Of a stretch of DNA of 64,000 nucleotides, positions 34,278 to 45,330 are shown one piece after another. The notes under the pieces are model-generated. The model made no database searches, was not told the origin of the DNA, and worked only from the letters and a program-made list of their open reading frames with translations. Each line of letters starts with the position of its first letter. The first letter of the stretch is position 1. The stretch is from Romanomermis culicivorax (taxonomy: Eukaryota; Nematoda; Enoplea; Mermithida; Mermithidae), in contig CAWUHX010000427.1 in NCBI GenBank assembly GCA_963922205.1, positions 121,312-185,311 of the forward strand, written 5' to 3'. Made by a program: the position numbers and the translations under genes.

Positions 34278-34565
34278 TTAATAATTCTGGCAGATCCACG
34301 CCTTTGCACATTTGGCAGCATTAAAATTTTGAATTTCCTTCGACCCATTGATTCTAATACAAAGCAGGTCATCAAGGGTTTTGCCTTGTAGCTTTAACCT
34401 CCGAGCAGTCCTAAAATGGTTCATGATAGAGAAACCACATTCCGCATCAGCACTTCCAATTGGGAGTACTACCCAATCCTGGAAAAAAATTACTATGTGT
34501 ACATTTTGGACCTTTCCAATACCCTGAGGTACCTGACCTTGTGCATGTGTGGTATACATGTACAA
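34278..34565 (-). pseudogene. hAT C-terminal dimerisation domain fragment
   Basis: It encodes LPIGSADAECGFSIMNHFRT and LDDLLCIRINGS, the hATC signature. The N-terminal and catalytic parts are missing. The adjacent sequence (34560-34690) is a diverged relative of 30740-30890, so it probably belongs to the same hAT family. Confidence 0.75.
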
Positions 34566-34939
34566 AGATCAGCCAAAAAATCTTAGTACAAAGAAAAATC
34601 TTTGTATGCAAAAAAACCACGATATCCTGTGTATTTTTGCAGTAACCTTCTACGAGGATAGCATTTGAGCTCATGTCTTTCTGGCACAAAATAATAGGGC
34701 ATCAAAGAAATTTTTAGATTCTGACATTCTAAAATGCTAGAAAATGAATTAAAGGATAACTAATTCAATAAGCGTAAGGTTCAAATTTTCTGCTCAAAAG
34801 ATGTCTTTATCATTATAGAATTTAAAGAACTCATACTTTCATAAGTTGGAAAAACTGGTATTGCTACGTCTGGTTCACACTCATCTTATAACGTTATATG
34901 CACACACTCGAGCATAGTATGTTATTGGAATGGGATAGA

Positions 34940-35035
34940 TGGGGTGGGGCTAAGGCTTTTCTTTGGCTTAGGCTTAGTGCGCGAGCCTAAATAATGTCAA
35001 AGCTGAAGCCTAGGCCTAAAAATAAGCCTAAGCAA
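34940..35035. repeat. Degenerate GCCTAA/TTAGGC-rich stretch
   Basis: Words GGCTTAGGCTTAG, GCCTAGGCCTAAAAATAAGCC and similar recur. It is flanked on the left by TGTTATTGGAATGG, which is also present, inverted, beside the related stretch at 50881-50938. Confidence 0.5.
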
Positions 35036-35220
35036 GCGCGGATTTAGGGGGTCCCACTGAAGCTTTTGAAATACGATATTTTTCTGTATACCTATAGGCA
35101 AGTTTGAAAAATTTTTGAATTTTTTTTGGAAAAATACTTAATTTTCAGTCATACTTTGGCCCGCCTCACGAAAAAATTTCTGGATCCGCCACTGTGTCAA
35201 GGGGCATTTGACAATAAAAT

Positions 35221-35829
35221 TGTTGGGGATGTGCTTACGGCAGTAGCAATCCCACATCTATGCAAAATTGGTGAATCGACAAAGTTACGATTCCACCAAA
35301 AAGGAAGAAAACATTCATTCGTGTTTACCTTCGCAATTTTGGTGTGTTTTGGGCGAGTCGCGTCCGTGATAAAATGGTATTGTATTGTTTCGCCTAGTAA
35401 AGGCAAATGTCGACAGCCCCACACCAGATTTGCATATTAGTAATATAATAATTATTTATTATTTACATTATTATTATTTCTCGCGCATTGAGCGGTTGGA
35501 GGGAGTCGTCTTACACGGGAGCCAAGCCAAGGTGAAGCCCCAGTCCTTTTGGATATTATTGAAGTGAGTTCTGTGTATTTGTGTGAACCTTTAGGAGGCA
35601 TCTGGGGAGACCCTGAGTGCCCTTCGATTGCAAGAGTTAGACTTTCCAGTTACTTATTAGTGACTGAAGGTTGTGTTTATTTCTGCTTAAGGACTGTTGC
35701 ACTGTGTTTAGTTGATTACTAATAGGAAGCTCCTTTGAGTGACCTACAGTAGTAGATTGAGTACAAGCCAATAGGACTTGAGTCATATTGCTGACATCTT
35801 CGGATCTAAGCAGAGATATAAACATAACA
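35221..35829 (+). repeat. 5' LTR
   Basis: It runs from TGTTGGGGATGTGC to AACATAACA, 609 bp, and matches 49524-50129. It includes a 3-base duplication-like difference near 35415 (CATATTAG against CATAG). Confidence 0.93.
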
Positions 35830-35831
35830 AG

Positions 35832-35847
35832 TGGTGGCTTCTGACAC
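35832..35847 (+). other. Candidate primer-binding site
   Basis: TGGTGGCTTCTGACAC begins 2 bases after the 5' LTR and starts with TGG, the complement of a tRNA CCA end. The primer tRNA is not identified. Confidence 0.5.
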
Positions 35848-35923
35848 TTGCAATACGGAAGAGCGCAGAGTCACTCGAGGTGTCACAAAACCTAAAGGTT
35901 TTTACAAAGACTTAGGGCTCAAA

Positions 35924-38900
35924 ATGTCCAAAAATGCTGGTGATTTAGCCTCTGGTACGACTTTACCGAGGACTCCGCCTGGTGTAAGGCATGATGAGTC
36001 GGATAAATCTTTCCCACTGCCCGTGGTATCTAATACTACGAGCAAGCAGAAAGACTCCGACTCAAGTGCCATAAGCCAGCGGGCTGAGGTAAAATTGGAC
36101 CCAGTAAGCGCTCCCACTTCCGTAGCGCCTATAATGGCCACTAATAATATCAATAATATGGCCACGGCAAAGGAACTATTGACTGCCGAAGATAGAGACA
36201 CTCAATTATTAGCGCCTATTGATAGAAGGCCGAAATTGGCCGAGGATCATATGGATCTGTTCGATCAATTTAGAGAGGAACGTTTTCGACGACCTCGACA
36301 ACGATTCGATACGTATCATCGTGAATACGTAAACGAAAATTTGGATAATATTCGGGACGATTACCGTCATGATTCATTGGACGACTTACGATTCGAAATG
36401 AGTCAAAAGGACGACGAGATTCGACGACTAAACGTCAAAATTGATAAAATGGCCGATTCGATGGTCGGAGTCCAAGGACTATTGGAAAGATTCGTCCTGG
36501 ATCAAAAGGAAAGGGATATCCGAGTGAGTATGACTACAGACAGACCATTGCAAACTCAGGATATGTGTAGAACTTTGCCAACGACGTCTGCAACCTGTAT
36601 TGCCAATGACCAAAGGTTACGGCAGATGGAAGCAGATGAGTCAGAGCAAAAGTTCACAGTCAAACCTGCTGTGAAATCAAAGGTTTCTACGGAAAAACGG
36701 GTAACTGAACCGCTTGCTGTTCGAGAACAAGCAAGTGATATAGTTGCTCAATTTTTCCAAGAGGCTGATGAGGAAGCAGCAGGTAGTCATAAGGAAAGCA
36801 AACATACTACGTCGAAGCACAAACGATCCAAAAAGTCCACACGAGGAAATTCATCAGATTCTGATGACTCCTCAGTGGATGGATTGGAGCCTACTGTGTC
36901 AGATATAGTGAAGGCTGTAAAGCCAAAGCTACTCCTCGATGACATGACTGAGACACAAGTTCTCAGCTTCCTAAATGATTTAGAGGCAGAATTTACTTCA
37001 GAAACTACTGATAAAATGAAGCTGGCTGCCTTACGAGCGCTTTCTAAGGGTGTACCGAAAGCTACTGCCAAAAGGTTCAAAAGTTACGAAAAAGCCCGAA
37101 GAAAGTCGCTCAAAGTGCAAGCTCCAGATTCAAATGTCGGTATGCAAACAAGGGAGCTGATGAACATAAAGCAGGAATTTGATGAAGCTCCAGTGAAATT
37201 CCTCAAGAGAATTAGTGTGCTAGTAGATAGATTATATCCTAATAAGACCGAAGAGTTCAGAGATCGTTTCATAATTGATACCTTTTTATATAAAGCATCT
37301 GAAGAGTATCAGATGGAGTTGCTAGATCAAAGGGAAAAGTATGAAACATGGCATGATCTAGCAGAGGATGTGCACAAGATTGATAAGCGGAACACAGCTG
37401 CTTATAAAAAGAGAGGAACTGCGGAGTCTCCAATTGTGATAAATGAGGTAACGATGGGTGAAGGGCAAGCTGAAGTGGCTTATGTCGGTAGAAATAAATT
37501 TGGCAATGCCCCACAAAGGCAGTTTCAAAATAAAGCTATGCGAGAGCAAGCAAGGAGAGAGATGCAAGCCCCGATCCTGGTGTCAGAAAAGAAGGATTCC
37601 GATACTTCTATAGAAGAGAATAACTCACAGGGGACTCAAATGGCTACTACTCCCCAAAAGGGAAAAGAGCCTGAGGAACCTAGCAGTGATTCTGTTCTAG
37701 CAAAGTTATCACAGGAGATTGCGAAGTTGGCTCAGTGTTATCAGGAGATAAGCCAAAAAACTGATGCTAAATTGAATGAAATTTCTGCCAAAGTTAATAA
37801 GGGCAAACCCCAAAAACCTGGTGGAAACGAGTTCAGGAAACCATATTGTCGATACCATAGAAATAATTCTCATGACACATCCGAATGTAAAACCCTTCAA
37901 TGGAAAAATGCACAAGGACGTAATTGGGATAATCAATATGGTGGAAACAGAGGTTTCAGGCAACAGTTTGGAGGCTTTAGAGGAGGATATGTTGGCGGGA
38001 GCAGTAGAGGTGCTCATGCCGTAGGTTATTATGGTGATACTATGGATTATGATACTTATCAACGATTCATGGATTACCAGAATAGATTGCGGAATGAGCA
38101 ACTCTATATGGCACCACAACTGCCAGCCCCTAGCCAACAGCTGATGATCACAGCTCCCCCTCAAGGTCAGGTTCAAATCAGTAACCCTAGCCCAAGTGTG
38201 CAAGCCATTTCCAGTAGTCAACCATCCACGTCCAGTCAGACAGAGTTGGGATCTGCTGGAAGTGTTAATAGCATTGCCACTACGGGTCAAGGTGTTAGTG
38301 AGATGAAATGGCCTGGAGTCTTGAAGTGTGCCATGATGAAAGAAGATTATTCAAAGGTTACGAAAGCGTTCAAGCATGGGATAATTCCTAATCAGGAGGA
38401 ACGATTAAGGTTTTCTAAGTTTCCTCGAACTCTCCCATTTCACATTAATGTGACCGTATGTAATACTAACACCAAGGCTCTAGTGGATACTGGTGCTCAG
38501 TGTTCGGTGATGTCTTCATGGTTTCTTAAGGAAGCTTTTGATGAAGAATATACCGGATATCCTGAGATACTAAAAGTCACTGTTGCTGATGGTGCAGTAG
38601 TACATGCACATGGTTACATACAATTCAAAATGCATTGTGAATTCGGAGTTTTCTTGGTGAAAGCCATAATCATTCCTAATGCGGAGGAAAATCTCATAAT
38701 TGGAACGGATTTCTTAGCACATCCGGATGTTGGAGCGATGATAGATTTTGGTAAAGGTATCATGAAACTTAATGGAGTTGAGAAAGCTATAAGTGTTGTA
38801 CCTAAAGATCACGCAAGTCATATACAAGCTATTGATTGTATAGGGGAAGCACCTATAGTACATTCAAGTCCTGAAGAGGATCAATACCCCAGGATCTGCC

Positions 38901-41005
38901 AATTAGGTATAGTGGTTCCAGTGGTATCATGTACGAAAGTATACGTACCACATGGAACTGAGGTGCTTATTAAGGCAAGATTATGGGAACGATCGTCTAA
39001 AACAGATCTCAATTGTTTGGTCATAGATGGAAATAAAGAGGAAAAGAAATTCAGAGTTGATAGCATACTGGTTGATGGTAAACGGGAAGACTTTGTTCTG
39101 ATGATTTCGAATAATACGGGTTCCGGATGCCAACTGCAACCTAATCAGGTTGTAGGCTACTGTGACTCAATATTACAAGAAAATTCAGGAGTATCAGACG
39201 TACAAAGTACGAGTTGTGGGATATTTAGTGTTGAAGATAATTTTAATGCCACTCCCAGAATGTCTGTGCATGATGCATTGGCATTTAGGGAAGCACTATA
39301 TAAAATGATCTCCAAGGCTGATATCAATGAGGAATTAAAGGAAACAGCTGTAGCAAAACTGTCTAAGTACAGGGATGTTTTCAGCTTACCCAATGATCCC
39401 TTAACTGCAACACCGTATCTTACGTGCAAAATTGATACTGGTAATGCAATGCCAGTGGCAAAACATTATTATAGAGCTCCCATTAACCAAAGATCAGGGA
39501 TTAGAGCTCAAGTCCAAGACATGTTAGATAAAGGAGTTATTGAACCCAGCCGGTCACCGTGGGCTGCTCCACTTTTCCTAGTTGGGAAAAAAGACGGTTC
39601 CACGAGACCAGTTGTGGATTTCAGAGGTATAAATGAGGTTACTAAGGACGATAGGTACCCTATACCTAGAATGGATGATTATTTGGATTGTCTAGGTAAT
39701 GCCAAATTTTATACCACATTGGATCTAAAGTCTGCATATTGGCAAGTCCCACTTGAGGAGAGTAGCAAGGAGAAAACTGCATTTATATGTCAGGAAGGCC
39801 TACATCAGTTCAAAGTTATGCCTTTCGGACTTAAAAATGCACCTGCAGAGTTTCAGAGAATGATGGAGAGAGTGTTGCATGGTCTAGTCTGGAGAATCTG
39901 CCTGGTTTATATTGATGATATCATCGTGTTCTCCAAAACTTATGAAGAACATTTGGAGAATTTAGAGTTGGTCTTGCAAGCTCTTCGGAAAGCAAAGCTA
40001 ACACTTAAACCGGAGAAGTGCGAATTTCTTCCAAAAAGTGTTCATTTTCTTGGACACATACTGGACGAAAATGGAATCTCACCAGATCCGAAAAAAGTGA
40101 AGGCTATTAGGGAATTCGAATTTCCCAATAGCGTTAAGCGTATGCAACGATTTCTGGGGATACTGCAATGGTGTAAGAAGTTTATCCCAAACCTTGCAAA
40201 TCTTGCAGAACCGTTGTATAAGCTTACCGCTACGGGAAAGAAGAAGTTCCAAGCAACAGAGGAACATCGCCAAGCGTTTGAGAAACTGAAAAAAGCACTC
40301 ACCTCAGTGCCATTTCTACGGTATCCTGTTTTGGATGGAACTGCAGAGTTCATTCTCCAAACAGATGCCAGTGGAACCACACTGGGAGCAGTACTTTATC
40401 AGAAGACTCAAGATGACCAATGGGTAATAGCTTATAGCAGCCGAATCCTTAAGGAAGACGAGAGGAAGTGGTGTGCTACAGAGCGAGAATGCCTAGCGGT
40501 TGTCTATGGTCTTAAAGTTTACCGGCACTATTTGTTTGGGCAAAAAGTATTGATCAAGACTGATCATAATCCTCTTTTATCTATGAAAGTAAATACTCAA
40601 ACCAATGATAAATTGAAAAGATGGTATTCCATTATAAATCAATTTAATCATAGGTTGGAGTATGTGCCCGGTAGACAAAACACAATGGCTGATTTTCTAT
40701 CAAGGAAAGATGAACCCGAAGACGCTAAGGACAAAAACCCACCAAAATGGGAATATGTCTTCAAAATTCAATTTCGTAATTTCGGAACTCAAACCAATGA
40801 AATTGAAACCCAAATACAGGTACAACAATTTCAGAGGATGAGGGACGAAGAGGTTGAAAGTAGAGACGAAAAAATTGTCCCCAAGCAGACCAAGGAATTG
40901 ACGGATATCCAGGAATTGACGGTAACGAATGACAATATTGCACCAACTACCAAAGATGTATTGCAGAGCAGAAATGAAATGCAGACAGAAGCTTACGGTA
41001 GTTGA
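35924..41005 (+). CDS. Gag-Pro-RT-RNase H polyprotein of the gypsy element
   Basis: This is an open frame of 1693 residues. ATG 35924 was chosen because the frame upstream lacks ATG and overlaps the primer-binding site. Domains are a disordered acidic/basic N-terminus, a coiled coil (about 146-200), a capsid-like region (about 340-490), a Cys/His knuckle of form C-x3-H-x4-H-x4-C (near 642), an RG-rich stretch (near 680-705), and an aspartic protease with VDTGAQCS (Asp at about 855). RT follows with YIDD (about 1329), then RNase H with TDASG (Asp about 1482). No break is seen. Gag and pol share one frame, and integrase follows in another frame. Confidence 0.93.
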   Translation: MSKNAGDLASGTTLPRTPPGVRHDESDKSFPLPVVSNTTSKQKDSDSSAISQRAEVKLDPVSAPTSVAPIMATNNINNMATAKELLTAEDRDTQLLAPIDRRPKLAEDHMDLFDQFREERFRRPRQRFDTYHREYVNENLDNIRDDYRHDSLDDLRFEMSQKDDEIRRLNVKIDKMADSMVGVQGLLERFVLDQKERDIRVSMTTDRPLQTQDMCRTLPTTSATCIANDQRLRQMEADESEQKFTVKPAVKSKVSTEKRVTEPLAVREQASDIVAQFFQEADEEAAGSHKESKHTTSKHKRSKKSTRGNSSDSDDSSVDGLEPTVSDIVKAVKPKLLLDDMTETQVLSFLNDLEAEFTSETTDKMKLAALRALSKGVPKATAKRFKSYEKARRKSLKVQAPDSNVGMQTRELMNIKQEFDEAPVKFLKRISVLVDRLYPNKTEEFRDRFIIDTFLYKASEEYQMELLDQREKYETWHDLAEDVHKIDKRNTAAYKKRGTAESPIVINEVTMGEGQAEVAYVGRNKFGNAPQRQFQNKAMREQARREMQAPILVSEKKDSDTSIEENNSQGTQMATTPQKGKEPEEPSSDSVLAKLSQEIAKLAQCYQEISQKTDAKLNEISAKVNKGKPQKPGGNEFRKPYCRYHRNNSHDTSECKTLQWKNAQGRNWDNQYGGNRGFRQQFGGFRGGYVGGSSRGAHAVGYYGDTMDYDTYQRFMDYQNRLRNEQLYMAPQLPAPSQQLMITAPPQGQVQISNPSPSVQAISSSQPSTSSQTELGSAGSVNSIATTGQGVSEMKWPGVLKCAMMKEDYSKVTKAFKHGIIPNQEERLRFSKFPRTLPFHINVTVCNTNTKALVDTGAQCSVMSSWFLKEAFDEEYTGYPEILKVTVADGAVVHAHGYIQFKMHCEFGVFLVKAIIIPNAEENLIIGTDFLAHPDVGAMIDFGKGIMKLNGVEKAISVVPKDHASHIQAIDCIGEAPIVHSSPEEDQYPRICQLGIVVPVVSCTKVYVPHGTEVLIKARLWERSSKTDLNCLVIDGNKEEKKFRVDSILVDGKREDFVLMISNNTGSGCQLQPNQVVGYCDSILQENSGVSDVQSTSCGIFSVEDNFNATPRMSVHDALAFREALYKMISKADINEELKETAVAKLSKYRDVFSLPNDPLTATPYLTCKIDTGNAMPVAKHYYRAPINQRSGIRAQVQDMLDKGVIEPSRSPWAAPLFLVGKKDGSTRPVVDFRGINEVTKDDRYPIPRMDDYLDCLGNAKFYTTLDLKSAYWQVPLEESSKEKTAFICQEGLHQFKVMPFGLKNAPAEFQRMMERVLHGLVWRICLVYIDDIIVFSKTYEEHLENLELVLQALRKAKLTLKPEKCEFLPKSVHFLGHILDENGISPDPKKVKAIREFEFPNSVKRMQRFLGILQWCKKFIPNLANLAEPLYKLTATGKKKFQATEEHRQAFEKLKKALTSVPFLRYPVLDGTAEFILQTDASGTTLGAVLYQKTQDDQWVIAYSSRILKEDERKWCATERECLAVVYGLKVYRHYLFGQKVLIKTDHNPLLSMKVNTQTNDKLKRWYSIINQFNHRLEYVPGRQNTMADFLSRKDEPEDAKDKNPPKWEYVFKIQFRNFGTQTNEIETQIQVQQFQRMRDEEVESRDEKIVPKQTKELTDIQELTVTNDNIAPTTKDVLQSRNEMQTEAYGS

Positions 41006-42404
41006 TGCAGTCACAACTAGAAGACAAGCAAAACTTCAGGATCAAAGTGCACAAAATCAAGAACAGGGTACATCTGTACAAAATGGTCCTGAAAACATTG
41101 CTTGGCTTTTTCCCAATAGAGAGAAAGAGTTTGAAGAGGTGAAGGAAGGAGAAAGTGAACAGAAGGATGATGATAAGATCAATTATCCAATTGATCTAAA
41201 TGTTATCGCTCAATTGCAAAAAGAAGACGCTAATCTTACCCTAATTTGGGAAAGATTAGGGGTCAAAAGCACTACGAAGTATCATAGTGGATTCTATGAG
41301 GATAACGGAGTTCTTTATAGGGAAACTGAGGGACGTGGCCATGATCAGATCGTGGTCCCGAATTCCCTCAGAGACAGCATACTTCACCAATATCACGGAG
41401 CCGTTATAATGACACACCAAGGGTTCAAAAGAACTCTGGGTATTGTCAAACAGCGGTTCTGGTGGCCTGGCATTGAAAAAGATGTCAGAAATTGGTTGAA
41501 GTTTTGCCCTGTCTGCCAAGTGGCTACTCCCGGTAAAAGCTCCATATCCCCATTGATACCCATTATACTGGAGGGTCCCTTGGATATTGTGTCTGTGGAC
41601 ATAGTAGGGATTGCTCCCTTGAGGGAACGTCGCCCATATGTCATTGTCTTTCAGGATTATTTCACTAAATGGGTTGAAGCTATATTGATTCCTGATCAGA
41701 CGGCTGAAACCATAGTGGATGCATTCTTAGAGCATGTGATATTTAGGCACGGTACCCCAAGAAAACTTCTTAGTGATAACGGATCTGGATTTAATTCAGA
41801 TCTTATGAAAGCAGTCTGTAAACTGTTAGAGTGCAGAAAAATTTTCACAACAGCATACCACCCACAGGGTAATGGTATGGTTGAGAGATTTAACCAAACT
41901 CTAATAAAGCAGCTGCGAAAAGTTGCAATTGAGGATAACAATAAATGGCCAAGGTACCTCAGTGCAGTGGTATTTGCATATAATGCCACACCCCAGGCAG
42001 CAACAAAATGCTCGCCATTTTCACTGCTGCGGGGGCATGAAGCTAATTTTGGTATCAATTTCACTGCTGCCCTTAGAATAGTCATGCCTAATGACTATGA
42101 GGCTTACAAGTATGTTTTGGCTACCCATCTTACAAATTTGTACGAAAGTATTGCCGAAAACATACAAAAAGCCGCTAAGGACAGCAAGAAATATTTTGAT
42201 AACAAAATTAAAACTTCTGGTTTTAAAAATCAAGATTGGGTTCTGTTGAAAGTAGACAGACAGAAAAAATTGGGGTTACCTTGGCAAGGACCATATATCA
42301 TCATCGATGACAAAAGATTGAAAGACAATGTGCTCACAATAGCGCATTGGAATAACCCGCTTAAAAAGCAGGTCGTATCGGCAAGTAGGCTAAAACACTT
42401 TTGA
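40929..42404 (+). CDS. Integrase of the gypsy element (separate frame)
   Basis: This is a 491-codon frame overlapping the end of gag-pol by 77 bases, in the +1 frame relative to it. It has the HHCC zinc domain (HQYHGAV ... CPVCQ), and a complete D,D-E core: Asp in SVDIVG, Asp in LLSDNGSGF, Glu in GMVERFN. A C-terminal domain ends in SASRLKHF. All catalytic residues are present. Expression may need a frameshift in the overlap, or the frame may have been split by one indel. An AATAAA signal lies downstream near 42565. Confidence 0.9.
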   Translation: MTILHQLPKMYCRAEMKCRQKLTVVDAVTTRRQAKLQDQSAQNQEQGTSVQNGPENIAWLFPNREKEFEEVKEGESEQKDDDKINYPIDLNVIAQLQKEDANLTLIWERLGVKSTTKYHSGFYEDNGVLYRETEGRGHDQIVVPNSLRDSILHQYHGAVIMTHQGFKRTLGIVKQRFWWPGIEKDVRNWLKFCPVCQVATPGKSSISPLIPIILEGPLDIVSVDIVGIAPLRERRPYVIVFQDYFTKWVEAILIPDQTAETIVDAFLEHVIFRHGTPRKLLSDNGSGFNSDLMKAVCKLLECRKIFTTAYHPQGNGMVERFNQTLIKQLRKVAIEDNNKWPRYLSAVVFAYNATPQAATKCSPFSLLRGHEANFGINFTAALRIVMPNDYEAYKYVLATHLTNLYESIAENIQKAAKDSKKYFDNKIKTSGFKNQDWVLLKVDRQKKLGLPWQGPYIIIDDKRLKDNVLTIAHWNNPLKKQVVSASRLKHF

Positions 42405-42945
42405 TACCAAGGTACCAGATGGTCTCGACACGAAATGTCCCAGGTCTTCCGAGATACTCCAGTTAACGCAACTGGAAATCCCGCCGAGACCGAAGATCAC
42501 CCGGTCGTTATTTCTGTGTCTAAAAATTTTTAGCGGAAAATGCCGTATACGTGTATTTTATGTGAATAAAATTTTTATTTATTGTGTTATTTAACCGATT
42601 TCTATTCGTTTAATACCTTTTAAATTTTGGGTAGCGAAGGGTCAAATTTTCAGAATAATATTGTTAATTTGTACACCCGACGCTAAAATTTTTGAATTAC
42701 ATTTTGGGAGGTTTACGACTAATTTTCATTTTCAATTTCAAAAGTCGTGTTTTTCTTGTGCTCCGCGTCGCACAAAATTTTCGGAACAAATTTTTTCGTC
42801 CAGCCCAAGGACCGGATAAAATTATTTTCGGTAATTTCGTATATTGTATTGATATTGAAGTAACGATAAATGTTCTTTAACATTTTGTTTACTTTAGAAG
42901 ATACAACGCGGAATTTTAGAAAAAATTTTTTAAAAAATTTTGCAA

Positions 42946-43057
42946 ATGTCGAAATTAGGCCTTGCGCCTTTCACGCGAAATTATTGCGCACACGCCGACC
43001 ACGTTAAGGCGGGCCAACCGCGAGGTCGCCAAAACAATCGTTATTTTTTGACCGACG
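42946..43057 (+). CDS. Cargo gene exon 1
   Basis: It starts at ATG 42946 and encodes 37 codons rich in Arg, Asn and His (TRNYCAHADHV). The donor G|GTAAGTTT is strong. The joined Asp codon continues the exon 2 frame exactly. It is inferred from splice signals and phase, not from homology. Confidence 0.65.
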
Positions 43058-43412
43058 GTAAGTTTTTATTTAATTATCTCTTGGTATGTGGGACGAATTC
43101 GCGCATTTAGGTGTCTTAGGAATGATTTCTTCACGCTCAATTTTCTGAATGGGCCAACCAAGGGGAAAACGAGTTCGAAGAAAAGTTTCTAAAAATGTTA
43201 GGATAGGTGAAAAGAAAAAACCTAATGGATTTACGGCCCTAAAAAGCCAAAGTCTAATGGTTTTTACCTTGGATCCGATTCTGAAGCATTTATTTTTGGT
43301 TTTATTAAAGCCCCTGGTTTACTAAATTTATTTCTTGGATTAATTAAAATCTTAATTGGTTATTTATTCACTATTTAATTTTGGTACCGAGGCGTGAAGT
43401 TATTGCTAGGGT

Positions 43413-44288
43413 CAGGGCCGTAACCAGGATTTTCCCAAGCAGACCATATAAAATGTGCCTAAACTAAAAAAGTGAGGGCGCGCAACGCCCGAGCTTCAGG
43501 CTGGGGGGTTTGGGGTGGCGCGCCTAAGCGCCCCCCAACAGGGTCTGAGGCAGAGCCCCAGAAACTTTGAAAAATACGCGCTTTATATGCTGAAGAAACA
43601 TTAAAAATTAATGTTTTTGGACCACGTTTTTGTTATAATTTGCTGAAAAATGTGGCATAATCCAGCTTAAAACTACAATTATCTCATATTGAAAGATTTC
43701 CACAAGAATATTTACATTTCAGTAAATCTAACCCAAAATTAAACCGAGATATTCAACATCCAAATATACATTTGTCTTATTTAAACACCTCCATTCAATT
43801 CAATAACGCTTATTGTCAAAATTTATTCTCACTCATTCTACGCAACTAAATGATGAACTCTAAACGACGATTTTGCTACTTAGCAAACAAATCTATAACT
43901 TCTTCAACATCCAGGTTCACGTTTCGATTTATGTACAATTGCGCTAAGCCGTTCAAGCGATCTTCACCCATTGACGCTCGCAAGTAATTTTTCAGGTAGC
44001 GCAAGTTTGAAAACAATCGTTCGAAAACAATTATCGACACGATTTTTTTTTAAAAATACATCTAGACTAGTTTGATTTCGCTTCAGACTAGAATGATTGC
44101 GCTTCATTCTGAATTGAATACACTTTAAAAACTGTTAGGAAAATGAGTGGTGAACAATATTATTAAATAAAATAGTGATTCTATACACTATTGTTAACAC
44201 ACAAAACAATTGACAAAATTGAAAAATTTATTCAATCGCCAAGGGGTGGGTAATTACCCTCCCTACCACCCCCTTAAATACGGTCTTG
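43413..44288 (-). mobile_element. hAT deletion derivative inside the cargo-gene intron
   Basis: It starts CAGGGCCGTAACCAGG and ends with AATACGGTCTTG. The 8-bp duplication GCTAGGGT is perfect at 43405-43412 and 44289-44296. The element is 876 bp and retains only a transposase C-terminus (43876-44040). Its position in the intron leaves the cargo reading frame unaffected if splicing is kept. Confidence 0.85.
43876..44040 (-). pseudogene. hAT transposase C-terminal fragment
   Basis: It encodes FERLFSNLRYLKNYLR, GEDRLNGLAQL and VDVEEVIDLFAK-like residues (here LDVEEVIDLFAK), followed by TAG at 43878-43876. This is the hATC dimerisation region of ZMYM/repressor-type hAT proteins. The rest of the transposase is deleted. 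Confidence 0.8.
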
Positions 44289-44562
44289 GCTAGGGTAAGT
44301 GGTAAATTGACGGCGGCCGACGTCGAGAAGCGAAAAGTGGTGCAGATGTGAGGTTCCTGAAAAATTGGTGTAGCATTTGCGTTAACCACTGGGCCTGCTT
44401 ACTTTATGACTTTGACACCTAACCTCACTTATTAATTTATTTTTCCCCACGCTAAATCTTTTTCCTAATTTGGTGCCGGTCAAAATTGATTATTTATTTG
44501 GTGGTGGTGGCCTAATGCCTGATTTATAAAGGGTCAAGGGGCAAATTCTTTTTGATTTTTAG

Positions 44563-45330
44563 ACTACAACATCAAGCGTCTGGTCCGCGTCGGAGAAATC
44601 GAACAATGGTTCGCCGGCGTGATGGGTTATTGGCCGCAGCGACCAATGGAACCCGAACGGGTTCACGGCGGCAACGTCGAACCGATCCTGAAGCAATTGG
44701 CCACAAGCCAGTTTCGGGGGCTAGGCGTTGTCGGATTCGACGTCGAAAAGGTCAAGAAGACCGAGGTATGTATAATACCTTATAAGGTAGCGATCCAGAA
44801 CCCGGAAGGGAAAGAGTTCGCTAGGCTGGTGTCATTTGCACACATAGATGGTTCCAGCTTTGTGATCGACCTTACAACATTGAAGCCGCAGGAATGGGAT
44901 CTTTTGATTTCATTCCTGGCATCAGTGGATCGTTTCTTGGTCGGTTTCAAAGTTGTGGATGATCTGGTTGCAATTTTGAACGTCTACGGATCCGGGTCAG
45001 GGGCCTCGGCTCATGACAAGACGAAAATTATACAGGCCCGTAAGGATTTGGAAAATATTGGGACTGTGAAATTTGCGTCAGATTGATGACAGGGCCCATG
45101 GCCAATCATGCTCGTGATTTAGGATTGTGTCCTGAAAACCTTGGGTTAAAAGGACTTTTCACCGAATTTTACTTGGCTGATGTCGGCAAATACCAATGCG
45201 ACTTCGGTGACAAAAAGATTCGAGAAAAGTTCTTGGCCCCCAAGATTCAAGACACAGAAATTGTGTATGCTGGCCTGGACGCCTATTATTCAATTGCCGT
45301 ATTTTTGGGGTTCTTTCACTACGGGTTTTG
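44563..45330 (+). pseudogene. DEDDy 3'-5' exonuclease domain of the cargo gene
   Basis: The exo I motif is GFDVEKV (Asp codon 44739-44741). Exo II is GFKVVDDLVAIL (Asp 44956-44961). Exo III is YAGLDAYYS (Tyr 45266, Asp 45278). The order, spacing and the Y-x3-D of exo III match the RNase D/WRN family. A one-base slip near 45075-45085 separates exo II from exo III, so this copy cannot make the domain unless the slip is bypassed. The likely activity is 3'-end trimming of RNA or DNA, which is inference. Confidence 0.75.

Noticed and set aside
37709-38290. Long minus-strand open frame of 193 codons opposite gag
   Set aside because: It is antisense to a well-supported polyprotein, with no recognisable motif.
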